Assembly (NCBI GenBank): GCA_026936105.1
Contig: JAIXKI010000026.1
Location: 35,935-99,934, forward strand
From: Chitinophagales bacterium
Lineage (GTDB): Bacteria > Bacteroidota > Bacteroidia > Chitinophagales > Chitinophagaceae
Reading direction: 5' to 3'
DNA length: 64,000 nucleotides
Part shown: piece after piece, positions 16,060 through 25,252 of the stretch
Position numbering within the stretch: the stretch's first letter is position 1
Layout: each line of letters opens with the position of its first letter
The notes under the pieces: generated by a model
The model's input: only the letters and a program-made list of their open reading frames with translations
Told to the model about the DNA's origin: nothing
Databases searched by the model: none
Position numbers and translations under genes: made by a program

Positions 16060-16641
16060 TTAATAAAACCAGTTTTCCAATAAGATAGGTTCTTTTATGT
16101 CAATAAATTCTTTTTTAAGATTAACCCGGATATCAAACTCGTGCGGCATGTTGGATTTCTTATCAATCACTTTCATTTGAAAAATAATGATATCTGAAGC
16201 CGGCTTTTTTTTCAAAGCATCCATATAACTTCTTCCGTACAGCTTCCTTGCTATTGAATCAACAAAGCCTTTGCTGTGATAGAAAAAGCGGGATCCGGCT
16301 ATACGGATGGTACTATCCACAATTTTAAACGGAGAAAAATGAAAGCGGTAATCATCCTGAAAATAATAATGAACTGAATCAGCATTTCCGGCGGTAAACG
16401 GATAATGAAATGCAATGCAATTGCAGTCCGGGTTAGTTTCCATCCTGAAGTTTGAAACCCTGAATTTCCGGCTGAAATCGGCAAACTTCATTCCTAAATA
16501 CCCGCTGGTTGCTGCTTCCGGTATCAGTTGTTGTTGGAGATTTTTATCGTATGCAGATTGTGACGCAGCAGAAAAGGTTATTCCTGATAATGCTGCACCG
16601 AGAGTCATTATATGAAAGAAAATATTTTTAATAATGATCAT
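16060..16641 (-). CDS. secreted hypothetical protein
   Basis: This 193-residue protein is not recognised. It has an N-terminal hydrophobic segment ending near FSAASQS, consistent with a signal peptide, so it is probably periplasmic or outer-membrane associated. The mature part is a beta-rich domain with aromatic-rich strands (SVHYYFQDDYRFHFSPF, SRFFYHSKGF) and two close cysteines (NPDCNCIAFHY). It stands alone between DUF2851 (convergent) and the OsmC gene. Confidence 0.65.
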   Translation of the reverse strand: MIIIKNIFFHIMTLGAALSGITFSAASQSAYDKNLQQQLIPEAATSGYLGMKFADFSRKFRVSNFRMETNPDCNCIAFHYPFTAGNADSVHYYFQDDYRFHFSPFKIVDSTIRIAGSRFFYHSKGFVDSIARKLYGRSYMDALKKKPASDIIIFQMKVIDKKSNMPHEFDIRVNLKKEFIDIKEPILLENWFY

Positions 16642-16732
16642 TCTGCATTTATGATATAAAATCCTGTTCAGTTCCCTGGTTTGAATTTAAACACATTTGG
16701 TAAGCCGTTTAATACCGGTTGATGTATTTTAT

Positions 16733-17149
16733 TCAGCTCCATGCACCCCAATCCACTTTCACTTCAATGGCAGGATTGATGCTCTGAAATACAGGGCAGG
16801 TCATACCTGTATTGATCAGTATTGTCTTTGATTTTTTGTCAAGGTCTTTCAGGTGATCGGGAATATGAATGGTGATCTCAATGCCGCCCACACGCCTCGG
16901 GTCCGCCTTCATGATCTTTAAAACTTCGGCTTTCATTCCCGTCAGGTCAAATCCCATAGTATTCCGTGCCTTGATACCCATGACCGTGAGCATGCAGGTG
17001 GCCAGCGAAGTAGCCATCAGGTCGGTAGGGGAGAACCGTTCTCCTTTACCATTATTATCCGTTGGCGCATCCGTTTCAAAAGATGATCCGCTCTTTAAAT
17101 GAGTGCAAACCGTTCTTAACTCTCCGTTATAAACTACTGATGATGTCAT
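16733..17149 (-). CDS. OsmC family protein
   Basis: 138 residues with the OsmC/Ohr-type core. The two redox cysteines occur in SLATCMLTVMGIKA (about residue 52) and NTGMTCPVFQSI (about 119), each in its usual context, and GERFSPTDLMATSL precedes the first. Family members reduce organic hydroperoxides using a thiol pair and dihydrolipoyl or small-thiol reductants. Substrate preference within the OsmC/YhfA branches cannot be settled. It is divergent from the membrane-protein gene at 17201 with a 51-bp spacer that must hold both promoters. Confidence 0.88.
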   Translation of the reverse strand: MTSSVVYNGELRTVCTHLKSGSSFETDAPTDNNGKGERFSPTDLMATSLATCMLTVMGIKARNTMGFDLTGMKAEVLKIMKADPRRVGGIEITIHIPDHLKDLDKKSKTILINTGMTCPVFQSINPAIEVKVDWGAWS

Positions 17150-17200
17150 TACCGATTTTTGCCCTAAATTTACGCTACATTCTGAATCAAACAGTATCTA

Positions 17201-18010
17201 GTGAAGAAAGTCAGTCTCCTTTTAATCATAACCATGATATCCGGCCTTGTGTATGGCCAGGATTCCACCCGTACCGATAAGGTAAAACCCATTTCCAAAA
17301 AAGAAGCCCGCAGGCAAAAGATCAACACGCTGATCAGGCAGGCAGAGGAAGGGCAGCTTGTCTATTCAAGGCAAAGCATTTTTGGTATTCAGCTTCGTAC
17401 CAATGGTTATGGAGCTTTTTATGAGTTCGGAAAAATGAAGACGCCCAGGAGGACGACCATCTACAGAATTGACCTGAATGAAGTGAAAAGCCAGAAAGAT
17501 GAAAAGATCCCGAACGGAGGTTTCTTCTTTGGCAACCCTTTCATCTATGGTAAGATCAATTATTTCTATCCGTTGACGATCGGTATCGGCGAGCAATACA
17601 TTTTAGGCCAGAAAGGAAATAAAAACGGAGTGGCTGTTTCTGCTGTTTATAATGCAGGAATTTCTTTGGGATTATTAAGACCGTATTATCTCGACGTCAG
17701 AGACCCTATATCAGGACAGGATACTACCATAAAATTAACGCCATCCGACAGCGCACTTTTTTTAGGCCCTTCTATTTTGGGAGGCGCCGGTTTTGGCAAG
17801 GGATGGGGAGAAATAAAAATAAAACCCGGTGCATTTGTTAAAGCGGCTTTGCGGTTTGATTACGGTCGTTTCAATGAAGTGGTGTCGGGACTGGAAGCAG
17901 GAGTGAGCCTTGAGTTCTATGCTCAGAAGATACCCCTCATGGCTTTTCAGAAAGACAAACAATTATTCTTCCAGGGTTATATCTCCATAGACTTCGGACG
18001 ACGACGATAA
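17201..18010 (+). CDS. conserved secreted, probable outer-membrane beta-barrel protein
   Basis: 269 residues from a GTG start. The signal peptide [19 protein letters not shown] is cleaved before DSTRTDK, and a basic linker ([19 protein letters not shown]) follows. Amphipathic alternating strands extend to the C-terminus ([14 protein letters not shown]), the picture of a small outer-membrane barrel. No named family was recognised. The GTG is the only start that keeps the whole signal peptide; an ATG inside it (MISGLVYG) would truncate it. lipA begins 16 bp after its stop, but a promoter box between them suggests lipA can be expressed on its own. Confidence 0.75.
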   Translation: MKKVSLLLIITMISGLVYGQDSTRTDKVKPISKKEARRQKINTLIRQAEEGQLVYSRQSIFGIQLRTNGYGAFYEFGKMKTPRRTTIYRIDLNEVKSQKDEKIPNGGFFFGNPFIYGKINYFYPLTIGIGEQYILGQKGNKNGVAVSAVYNAGISLGLLRPYYLDVRDPISGQDTTIKLTPSDSALFLGPSILGGAGFGKGWGEIKIKPGAFVKAALRFDYGRFNEVVSGLEAGVSLEFYAQKIPLMAFQKDKQLFFQGYISIDFGRRR

Positions 18011-18014
18011 TCAC

Positions 18015-18022
18015 TATTTTTG
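18015..18022 (+). promoter_or_regulatory. -7 box TATTTTTG just before lipA
   Basis: TATTTTTG fits TAnnTTTG and ends four bases before the lipA ATG. If used, the transcript would begin at about the A of the ATG, a leaderless mRNA. Confidence 0.45.
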
Positions 18023-18026
18023 CGAC

Positions 18027-18953
18027 ATGAATGAAACAACAGCCGGAAGCACGCAGGAAAACAGAGTGAAGAAACCTGAATGGCTGAGGGTGAAGCTTCC
18101 TATAGGAGAAAACTATAAGCATGTCCGCGGCTTAGTGGACAATTACAAACTTCATACGATCTGTGAAAGCGGCAACTGCCCCAATATGGGAGAATGCTGG
18201 GGCGCCGGCACTGCCACATTCATGATATTGGGAAACGTCTGCACACGCAGTTGCGGATTTTGTGCGGTGGCCACCGGAAGGCCCGGAGCTGTTGACTGGG
18301 GAGAGCCGCAGAGGATAGCCGATGCCATACGGTTGATGAAAGTGAAACATGCTGTCATCACTTCAGTGGACAGGGATGAATTGCCTGACGGCGGTTCCAT
18401 CATCTGGCAAAAAACCATTCTGGCAGTGAAAGCGCTGGATCCCAAACCGACACTGGAAACACTGATCCCCGATTTCAAAGGAAAGAAAGAAGATATTCAG
18501 CGCATCATTGATGTGGCTCCGGAAGTGGTAAGCCATAATATAGAAACGGTGGAAAGGCAGACGCGACAGGTGCGCATTCAGGCAAAGTACTGGCGCAGCA
18601 TGGAAGTGATCAGGATATTGAAGCAGGGAGGAATGAGAACCAAGAGCGGCATCATGCTGGGACTGGGAGAAAAGAAAGAAGAAGTGATCCAGACTTTGGC
18701 AGATCTGCGTGACAATGGATGTGATGTTGTAACCATCGGGCAATACCTTCAGCCGACCAAAAAGCATTTGCCAGTGCAAAAGTATGTTCACCCTGATGAA
18801 TTTGCCGAATACCGTGAGATCGGATATCAACTCGGCCTGGATTATGTGGAAAGCGGGCCCATGGTGCGTTCTTCTTATCACAGCGAAAGGCATGTGATCC
18901 CCGGGCTGGGAAGAAAAGAATGGGAAAGAAAAAAACAGACATCATTGCATTAA
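18027..18953 (+). CDS. lipA: lipoyl synthase
   Basis: A 308-residue radical-SAM enzyme that inserts two sulfurs into octanoyl groups of lipoyl-dependent proteins. Both cluster-binding sites are visible: the auxiliary site C-x4-C-x5-C ([14 protein letters not shown]) and the radical-SAM site CTRSCGFC. The closing RSSYHSERH segment supplies the serine ligand of the auxiliary cluster. Length is normal for the family. The phosphodiester glycosidase gene starts 8 bp downstream. Its activity depends on Fe-S clusters, which the suf operon at 52-58 kb would supply. Confidence 0.96.
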   Translation: MNETTAGSTQENRVKKPEWLRVKLPIGENYKHVRGLVDNYKLHTICESGNCPNMGECWGAGTATFMILGNVCTRSCGFCAVATGRPGAVDWGEPQRIADAIRLMKVKHAVITSVDRDELPDGGSIIWQKTILAVKALDPKPTLETLIPDFKGKKEDIQRIIDVAPEVVSHNIETVERQTRQVRIQAKYWRSMEVIRILKQGGMRTKSGIMLGLGEKKEEVIQTLADLRDNGCDVVTIGQYLQPTKKHLPVQKYVHPDEFAEYREIGYQLGLDYVESGPMVRSSYHSERHVIPGLGRKEWERKKQTSLH

Positions 18954-18961
18954 AGAAAGCC

Positions 18962-19945
18962 ATGCGAAAATCATTTCTACTTTTTCTGTCTTTATTCCCT
19001 CTATTACTTTATGGCCAGATAAAATGGATCAATGTTGACTCTCTTTACGGCCCGTTGCCGGGATCGGTGCATGTTTATTTTACCAATGAAAAAATTGATA
19101 CATCGAATTTCAGAGCCTATTATGTGGTGGCAGACCTGAATGACAGAAATCTTGATTTTAGCATTGACACTTCATTGAACCGAAGGTTGACACCGTTGAG
19201 TTTTTATGAGAGGGACAGAAAACCTTTGGTGGTCAGCAATTGTTCTTTCTTTTCTTTTCAGACAAACCGTAATGTGAATGTGTTGATGAAAGATGGTAAG
19301 ATGGTCGCTTATGACACTGAGTTTGTAAAAGGGAAGGGCAGTGATTCTTTGCTTCGCTTTTTCACTCTGAGAAGCGCCATCGGTATCGGTAAAAACAGGA
19401 ATGCCGATATCGTGTGGACTGCAGCAGATTCATCCATGAAATATCCCATGGCATTTCAATCGCCGGAAAATCCGTTGGCATTGAATAAAGACTGGAAGCG
19501 CACCCGGAATTATATGAAAGGCGGTGAGATCAAAAAGTACCTGAAGAAGAACAGGAGTAAAAAGATCCGGAAATGGAAAGTAAGAACTGCCATAGGAGGC
19601 GGGCCCGTTTTGGTTCAAAACGGCGAAGTCAGCATTTCGAATAATGAAGAAATGATGTTTGCCGGTAAAGCTCTTTACGACAAACATCCTCGGACTGCGA
19701 TCGGCTATACCCGCGATTCAAAATTGATACTTTTATCCATTGAAGGAAGGAGCGCCGGATCGGCCGGTGCAAACCTGGAGCAAACAGCTAAAATCCTTAA
19801 AGATCTCGGATGTTGGGAAGCATTGAATCTTGATGGAGGAGGAAGCAGTTATATGCTGGTGAATGGAAAGGAAACAATAAAACCTTCTGACAAGTCGGGA
19901 CCAAGGCCGGTGCCTTCCGTATTTATCATCAGACAACAGAATTAG
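18962..19945 (+). CDS. phosphodiester glycosidase family protein (NAGPA/DUF2233)
   Basis: 327 residues from MRKSFLLFLSLFPLLLYGQ, a clear signal peptide. The C-terminal half has the NAGPA-domain landmarks RTAIGGGPVLVQNG, RTAIGYTRDSKLILLSIEGR, a QTAKILKDLGCWEALNLDGG block and GSSYMLVNG. Family enzymes cleave phosphodiester-linked sugars, and bacterial ones act on cell-surface or exopolysaccharide decorations. The ATG at 18962 is chosen because an upstream alternative lies inside lipA and spoils the signal peptide. Its 3' end overlaps that of the ROK kinase gene by 17 bp (convergent). Confidence 0.85.
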   Translation: MRKSFLLFLSLFPLLLYGQIKWINVDSLYGPLPGSVHVYFTNEKIDTSNFRAYYVVADLNDRNLDFSIDTSLNRRLTPLSFYERDRKPLVVSNCSFFSFQTNRNVNVLMKDGKMVAYDTEFVKGKGSDSLLRFFTLRSAIGIGKNRNADIVWTAADSSMKYPMAFQSPENPLALNKDWKRTRNYMKGGEIKKYLKKNRSKKIRKWKVRTAIGGGPVLVQNGEVSISNNEEMMFAGKALYDKHPRTAIGYTRDSKLILLSIEGRSAGSAGANLEQTAKILKDLGCWEALNLDGGGSSYMLVNGKETIKPSDKSGPRPVPSVFIIRQQN

Positions 19946-20924
19946 ATTTTTCATCCAGCTTCCACACCAGAGCGCTGGCGCCTAAGATAGCGGCATCCGC
20001 TTCTTTCAATTCGGAAAAGATCAGTTTCACTTTATTCTGGAAGATCGGCAACAGGTTTTTCTCCATGCTTTCTTTGGTGGGATCCATGATCAGGTTGCCG
20101 GCTTTCGTGACACCTCCGAATAGAAATATGGCTTCGGGTGAGGAGAACATTACAAAATTGGCAAGCGCCTGGCCTAAAATCTCACCGGTGAATTTATAAA
20201 CTTCATTAGCGAGTTTATCTCCTTTTCTTGCACACTCGGTCACTATCCTGGAGTTGATCTCTTCCCTTTTGTATTGGCGCATTAAACTATCCACTGCCGG
20301 ATTTTCATCCAGCATTTCATTGGCCGTGATGGCAATGCCTGTCGCAGAAGCATAACATTCCAGTGAGCCATGCATGCCTGTTCCCCAATGAGTGCGGCCA
20401 CCCGGGCGAATGGTAGAATGTCCCAGTTCCCCGGCAAAACCGTCATGGCCATAGACCACGTTTCCATTGATGACGATGCCGCTGCCCACACCCGTTCCCA
20501 AAGTGATCATGATGAAATCTTTCATGCCTCTGGCTGCGCCGTAGGTCATTTCACCAATGGCTGCAGCTTTTGCATCATTGTTGATCACTGAAGGAAGATT
20601 GAATTTCTTTGTTACTATCTCACAAAGCCTGATGACACCTTTCCATCTCAGGTTGGGTGCGTATTCAATGGTGCCGCGAAATGGATTTCCATTGGGAGCG
20701 CCGATGCCGATCCCTTTGATATGAGATCCCGTCGGAACGGAATCCATCATTGGTTTGAGCATTTCATAAAGGCCATCCACGAAAAGTTCAGGGGTAGCAA
20801 AAGTTTCGGTCTTCATTTCGCTCTGGCTCAGAATATCGCCTTTCTGATTTACTATTCCGTATTTCGTATTGGTACCTCCTACGTCAATACCGATTGCCAG
20901 GCTCCCGGGAAAATCATTCGTCAT
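19929..20924 (-). CDS. ROK-family sugar kinase (probable glucokinase)
   Basis: 331 residues with the ROK ATP-binding loop LAIGIDVGGTNTKYGIV, a catalytic INNDAKAAAIGEM (ND of the DxGxD region) and TLGTGVGSGIVINGNV, followed by AGELGHSTIRPGG. The usual ROK zinc motif CxCGxxGCxE is replaced by a cysteine-poor RTHWGTGMHGSLECYAS, so structural zinc is probably not bound as in classical members. It is divergent from a FucP-like sugar carrier and near glgA and glgC, which favours glucose phosphorylation. It carries its own promoter box. Confidence 0.87.
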   Translation of the reverse strand: MTNDFPGSLAIGIDVGGTNTKYGIVNQKGDILSQSEMKTETFATPELFVDGLYEMLKPMMDSVPTGSHIKGIGIGAPNGNPFRGTIEYAPNLRWKGVIRLCEIVTKKFNLPSVINNDAKAAAIGEMTYGAARGMKDFIMITLGTGVGSGIVINGNVVYGHDGFAGELGHSTIRPGGRTHWGTGMHGSLECYASATGIAITANEMLDENPAVDSLMRQYKREEINSRIVTECARKGDKLANEVYKFTGEILGQALANFVMFSSPEAIFLFGGVTKAGNLIMDPTKESMEKNLLPIFQNKVKLIFSELKEADAAILGASALVWKLDEKSNSVV

Positions 20925-20945
20925 TACACTAGATCATTAAAGGGT

Positions 20946-20953
20946 CAAATTTA
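20946..20953 (-). promoter_or_regulatory. -7 box TAAATTTG for the ROK kinase gene
   Basis: TAAATTTG on the minus strand matches TAnnTTTG and lies 21 bases before the ROK ATG. The divergent spacer also holds a near match (TACTTTG) for the sugar transporter. Confidence 0.45.
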
Positions 20954-21046
20954 CAAATCTTGCTGCGGTAAAGATATTTCATTGCCGCTAAAAAAAATAC
21001 TTTGCTGTATTACTGATTTGTTGTTAAGTTCGGGAAACTTTTTAAA

Positions 21047-22330
21047 ATGAGTACTGCTATAGCTTCAGACAGGAAAAGTTACGTAAGTTCCATGGCCATA
21101 CTGGCTTTATTGTTTTTTATTTTCGGTTTTGTTACATGGGTCAATGGCCCTCTGATTTTTTATGTAAAGAGCGCATTCCGCCTTGAAACTGACTCCCAGG
21201 CTTTCCTGGTAACGTTTGCATTTTATATGGCTTATTTTTTTCTGGCTCTCCCTTCCTCATGGATACTGGGAAAAACCGGCATGAAAAAGGGAATGGCATT
21301 GGGATTACTGGTGATGGCCATTGGCGCTTTTGTATTCGGCACTTTTGCCACACACAGAAATTACACCTGGGCATTAACAGGCCTTTTTATCATCGGGTCC
21401 GGATTGTCATTGCTGCAAACCGCTGTCAATCCTTATGTGAGCATCATCGGGCCCATAGAAAGTGCGGCCAAACGCATCAGCATTATGGGCATCTGCAATA
21501 AGGCAGCAGGCATCATCAGCCCGATCGTCCTAAGCGCTTTTGTTTTAAAAGGTATCAATAAACTGGAAGATGAAGTGCAGGCAGCCACCGATCCGGCTGC
21601 AAGGGAAGCCATACTGGACACCTTTGCTTCCAAAATTTATGTTCCTTACATGATCATGTCGGCCATACTTTTCTTTTTTGCGATCTGGATCATGCGTTCA
21701 CCCTTGCCGGAACTAAAGGCATCCGACGTGAACACCACGCAAGAAGGTGAAGGAATAAAAGAAAAGAAAAGCATCTTTCAGTTCCCTCATCTATGGCTGG
21801 GTGCATTATGCCTGTTTCTTTATGTGGGCGTGGAAGTAATGGCCGGCGATGCCATCGGTATTTATGGAAAAGGATTCAACATACCGACCGATGAAACAAA
21901 ATATTTCACTTCCTTCACGCTGGGCGCCATGCTGCTGGGTTATATTATCGGCATCATCACTATTCCGAAATATATTTCTCAGCAAAAAGCATTGAGCGTT
22001 TCAGCGGTGCTGGGAGTTATTTTCACAATAGGCGCATTCATGACAAAAGGATATACTTCGGTTGCTTTTGTTGCGGCATTAGGACTTGCCAATGCAGTGA
22101 TGTGGCCCGCCATTTTCCCTCTGGCCATTTACCGGCTTGGAAAATTTACGGAAACCGGATCTGCCATTCTGATCATGGGTATTGCCGGCGGCGCCATCAT
22201 CCCCAGATTATTTGCTACCTTAAAAGAGACTTATGATTTTCAGGCAGTATTTGCCTGGCTGATGATCCCTTGTTATCTCTATATTCTTTTTTATTCGATT
22301 AGGGGATATAATGCCGGTTTGTCAAAATAG
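21047..22330 (+). CDS. sugar MFS transporter (FucP / glucose-galactose type)
   Basis: A 427-residue inner-membrane carrier with twelve predicted hydrophobic helices. The first half has FFIFGFVTWVNGPL and SAFRLETDSQAFLVTFAFYMAYF, and then QTAVNPYVSIIGPIESAAKRISIMGICNKAAG, the conserved helix 4-5 region of FucP-like proton symporters. Likely substrates are glucose, galactose or related hexoses. It is the first gene of a forward run with glgA, which overlaps its stop region, and shares a divergent promoter region with the ROK kinase, suggesting uptake coupled to phosphorylation. Confidence 0.9.
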   Translation: MSTAIASDRKSYVSSMAILALLFFIFGFVTWVNGPLIFYVKSAFRLETDSQAFLVTFAFYMAYFFLALPSSWILGKTGMKKGMALGLLVMAIGAFVFGTFATHRNYTWALTGLFIIGSGLSLLQTAVNPYVSIIGPIESAAKRISIMGICNKAAGIISPIVLSAFVLKGINKLEDEVQAATDPAAREAILDTFASKIYVPYMIMSAILFFFAIWIMRSPLPELKASDVNTTQEGEGIKEKKSIFQFPHLWLGALCLFLYVGVEVMAGDAIGIYGKGFNIPTDETKYFTSFTLGAMLLGYIIGIITIPKYISQQKALSVSAVLGVIFTIGAFMTKGYTSVAFVAALGLANAVMWPAIFPLAIYRLGKFTETGSAILIMGIAGGAIIPRLFATLKETYDFQAVFAWLMIPCYLYILFYSIRGYNAGLSK

Positions 22331-22341
22331 TGAGGTTATTC

Positions 22342-23766
22342 ATGGAGATTATTCATGTTTCTGCAGAATGTTATCCGGTTGCTAAAGTGGGAGGGCTTGG
22401 TGATGTCGTTGGAGCTTTACCAAAGTACCAGGCTGAATTGGGCCACGTTGTCAAAGTGGTAATACCCATGTATCGTACCCGGTTCCTTTATGAAAACCAA
22501 TGGGAGTTGGTGCATGAAGGTGGCCAGAATCTTGGCCCTCACTGGTTTCACTACAGTGTGATTAAGGAAAAGACCAATAAACTCGGATTCGATCTTTACC
22601 TGATTGATATCAACGGATTGCTTGACCGGGAAAAGATTTACGGATACGATGATGATACGGAGAGATTCATGGCTTTTCAAATTGCTTTTTGCGACTGGCT
22701 GAGCAAATGGTCGCATAGACCTGATGTGATCCATTGTCATGATCATCATACCGGGCTTATTCCATTTATGGTGAAATACTGTTATGCTTTCAATCAACAG
22801 CTTGCTGAGGTACCCACTGTATTCACCATTCATAATGCACAATACCAGGGATGGATGAGTTGGGACAAATATTACTACATTCCTGCTTACGACTCATGGA
22901 AATGGGGACTGCTGGATTGGAATCACATGATCAATCCACTTGCTTCCGCCATCCGTTGTGCCTGGAAAGTAACTACGGTGAGTAACAGTTACCTGGGAGA
23001 GCTTCATTATTCGGCTAACGGGCTGGAAAAATTGTTTGAGTATGAAAAAGGAAAGAGTTACGGAATTTTAAATGGCATTGATACCAAAATATGGAACCCC
23101 CAAACAGATAATTATATTCTCAAAAATTATGACCGGGGAATGGTGGAGCAAGGCAAACGAAAAAATAAAAAAGAACTCTGCGGCCAGTTTGACCTTGATA
23201 TTGACAAGCCATTGATTGTATTTATCGGAAGGTTAGTGGGAGAGAAAGCTGCCGATCTTTTACCGGAAGCTATCAGCCAATCCATCTATCAGCATCACGG
23301 CAAGGCTAATTTCCTGGTATTGGGTTCCGGTGACCCGAATGTGGAGCACCAGTTGGACCATATGAAAAAACAATTCGGCGGTTATTTTAATTCTTATATC
23401 GGGTACAGTGAGTCACTGAGCCATCAAATGTATGCAGGCGCCGATTTTTTGCTGATGCCCAGCAGGGTGGAGCCATGCGGATTGAATCAGTTGTATGCTC
23501 TCCGGTATGGCACTGTGCCTATGGTAAGAAGTGTGGGCGGCTTACAGGACACGATCACTGATTTCGGCGACCCAAACGGATTCGGCATTCGTTTTAATCA
23601 GCCGAGTGTGGGGGATATCACTTACTCAGTAGGGCGTGCCATTGATCTTTATCAAAACAAACCGGAACAGTACAACTGGATGCGTGACCACATAATGACA
23701 CTGGATCACTCCTGGGATAAATCTGCGATGCAATATATTCAACTCTACGAATCGCTGAAGAAATAA
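22342..23766 (+). CDS. glgA: glycogen synthase (GT5, ADP-glucose)
   Basis: 474 residues from MEIIHVSAECYPVAKVGG, with the KxGGL donor-binding motif near residue 15. The GT5 C-domain follows: VFIGRLVGEKAADLLPEA, the MYAGADFLLMPSRVEPCGLNQ acceptor/donor block and RYGTVPMVRSVGGLQDTI. It elongates alpha-1,4-glucan from ADP-glucose, made by the GlgC encoded next. A GTG overlapping the preceding TAG (22330) also opens the frame, but the conserved start is the ATG at 22342. Some residues between about 120 and 240 (SWDKYYYIPAYDSWKWGLLDW) form an insert usual for Bacteroidota GlgA. Confidence 0.92.
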   Translation: MEIIHVSAECYPVAKVGGLGDVVGALPKYQAELGHVVKVVIPMYRTRFLYENQWELVHEGGQNLGPHWFHYSVIKEKTNKLGFDLYLIDINGLLDREKIYGYDDDTERFMAFQIAFCDWLSKWSHRPDVIHCHDHHTGLIPFMVKYCYAFNQQLAEVPTVFTIHNAQYQGWMSWDKYYYIPAYDSWKWGLLDWNHMINPLASAIRCAWKVTTVSNSYLGELHYSANGLEKLFEYEKGKSYGILNGIDTKIWNPQTDNYILKNYDRGMVEQGKRKNKKELCGQFDLDIDKPLIVFIGRLVGEKAADLLPEAISQSIYQHHGKANFLVLGSGDPNVEHQLDHMKKQFGGYFNSYIGYSESLSHQMYAGADFLLMPSRVEPCGLNQLYALRYGTVPMVRSVGGLQDTITDFGDPNGFGIRFNQPSVGDITYSVGRAIDLYQNKPEQYNWMRDHIMTLDHSWDKSAMQYIQLYESLKK

Positions 23767-23879
23767 AAATTTCCGCTGTGGTTAATCGAATGCAAATAAA
23801 CTTCCTTAAATTGATGTATCGTTTCGGTAAACCTTAACTTTATTAAAATTCAAAATTTTTTACATTAAATCGTTTGCCC

Positions 23880-25154
23880 GTGGCCAGAAGTATTGTTGCT
23901 GTCATATTGGGCGGCGGAGCCGGTTCCAGGTTATATCCTCTTACTGCCAGCCGTTCAAAACCTGCTGTTCCGATAGCAGGAAAATATCGTTTGGTGGATA
24001 TTCCGATTTCCAACTGTCTTCATTGTGGGATTGGACGCATGTTCATATTTACACAATTCAACTCGGCATCTCTGAACAGGCATATCAAAAACACCTATCA
24101 TTTCAGCGCATTCAGTTCTGCTTTTGCTGATATACTGGCAGCGGAATTGACTCCGGATAACCCTCAGTGGTTTCAGGGTACGGCCGATGCGGTCCGCCAG
24201 GGATTAAGGCATATCAGCCCTTTTCCGAGCGATTACATTCTCATTCTTTCCGGCGATCAGTTATACCAGATGGATTTCAATTTAATGTTGGATGAACATA
24301 TCAATACAGGCGCCGACATATCGGTAGCCACCATTCCCGTGAATGAGAATGATGCTTCTGATTTTGGTATTATGAAAAAGAATGAGCAGGGATTAATTAC
24401 TTCCTTTATTGAAAAACCCAAAAAAGAACTCCTGCCTGACTGGGAGAGTGACACCGGTGATGACATGCGGCAGCAGGGAAAAGTATATCTGGCTTCCATG
24501 GGTATCTACATTTTCAACCGCAAACTGCTTTGGGAAATTTTACTGAATGAAAAACCTGAAGCTACTGATTTCGGAAAAGAGATCATACCCCAGTCTATTG
24601 CAAAATATAAAGTGGCCAGTTATCAGTACGATGGTTACTGGACCGATATCGGAAATATTCATTCCTTCTTTGAAGCCAATCTCGGGTTGACCAAAGATAT
24701 TCCCGAATTCAATCTCTTTGATGCCAACAGGCCTATCTACACAAGGCCGCGTATGTTGCCGCCGAGCAAGATAAACGGCACCACTCTGGAAAAAGTTTTC
24801 ATTGCCGAAGGTTCTATCATCAATGCTTTAAGAATTGAAAGCAGTGTGATCGGCATCCGTTCCCGCATCGGTATGGGCACCACCCTGACCAACACGTATG
24901 TAATGGGCAATGATTCTTATGAAACACTTGAAGACATTGCCAGGGCAGGAGAGAACCATATCCCTTTATTGGGAATAGGCAATCATTGTTATATCAGCAA
25001 TGCCATCATTGATAAAGACTGCCGCATCGGGAATGATGTCCGCATCAATGGCGGCCCGCATCTTGAAAACACAGACCATCCGCTTTATACCGTGAAGAGC
25101 GGGGTGGTGGTGGTAAAAAAAGGGTCGGTCATTCCGGACGGCTTTTCGATTTAA
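23880..25154 (+). CDS. glgC: glucose-1-phosphate adenylyltransferase
   Basis: 424 residues that make ADP-glucose from ATP and glucose-1-phosphate. The N-terminal nucleotidyltransferase has VAVILGGGAGSRLYPLTASR, SKPAVPIAGKYRLVDIPISN, WFQGTADAVRQ and the catalytic-region LSGDQLYQMD. SFIEKPK and YWTDIGNIHSFFEAN come next, then a left-handed beta-helix with hexapeptide repeats. No ATG is available before the conserved start; I take GTG at 23880 (MARSIVAVILGG), with TTG at 23874 as an alternative. It follows glgA by 113 bp, so the two are probably co-expressed. Confidence 0.92.
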   Translation: MARSIVAVILGGGAGSRLYPLTASRSKPAVPIAGKYRLVDIPISNCLHCGIGRMFIFTQFNSASLNRHIKNTYHFSAFSSAFADILAAELTPDNPQWFQGTADAVRQGLRHISPFPSDYILILSGDQLYQMDFNLMLDEHINTGADISVATIPVNENDASDFGIMKKNEQGLITSFIEKPKKELLPDWESDTGDDMRQQGKVYLASMGIYIFNRKLLWEILLNEKPEATDFGKEIIPQSIAKYKVASYQYDGYWTDIGNIHSFFEANLGLTKDIPEFNLFDANRPIYTRPRMLPPSKINGTTLEKVFIAEGSIINALRIESSVIGIRSRIGMGTTLTNTYVMGNDSYETLEDIARAGENHIPLLGIGNHCYISNAIIDKDCRIGNDVRINGGPHLENTDHPLYTVKSGVVVVKKGSVIPDGFSI

Positions 25155-25252
25155 GTTTTGGTGTTTGCTGAAAACTTTTGCTCCTTCATTGTGTACTTTT
25201 TACATAAAGTTCCTATCTTCCCTTCCGGACGGAATGGTCTGAAGATAAATTT

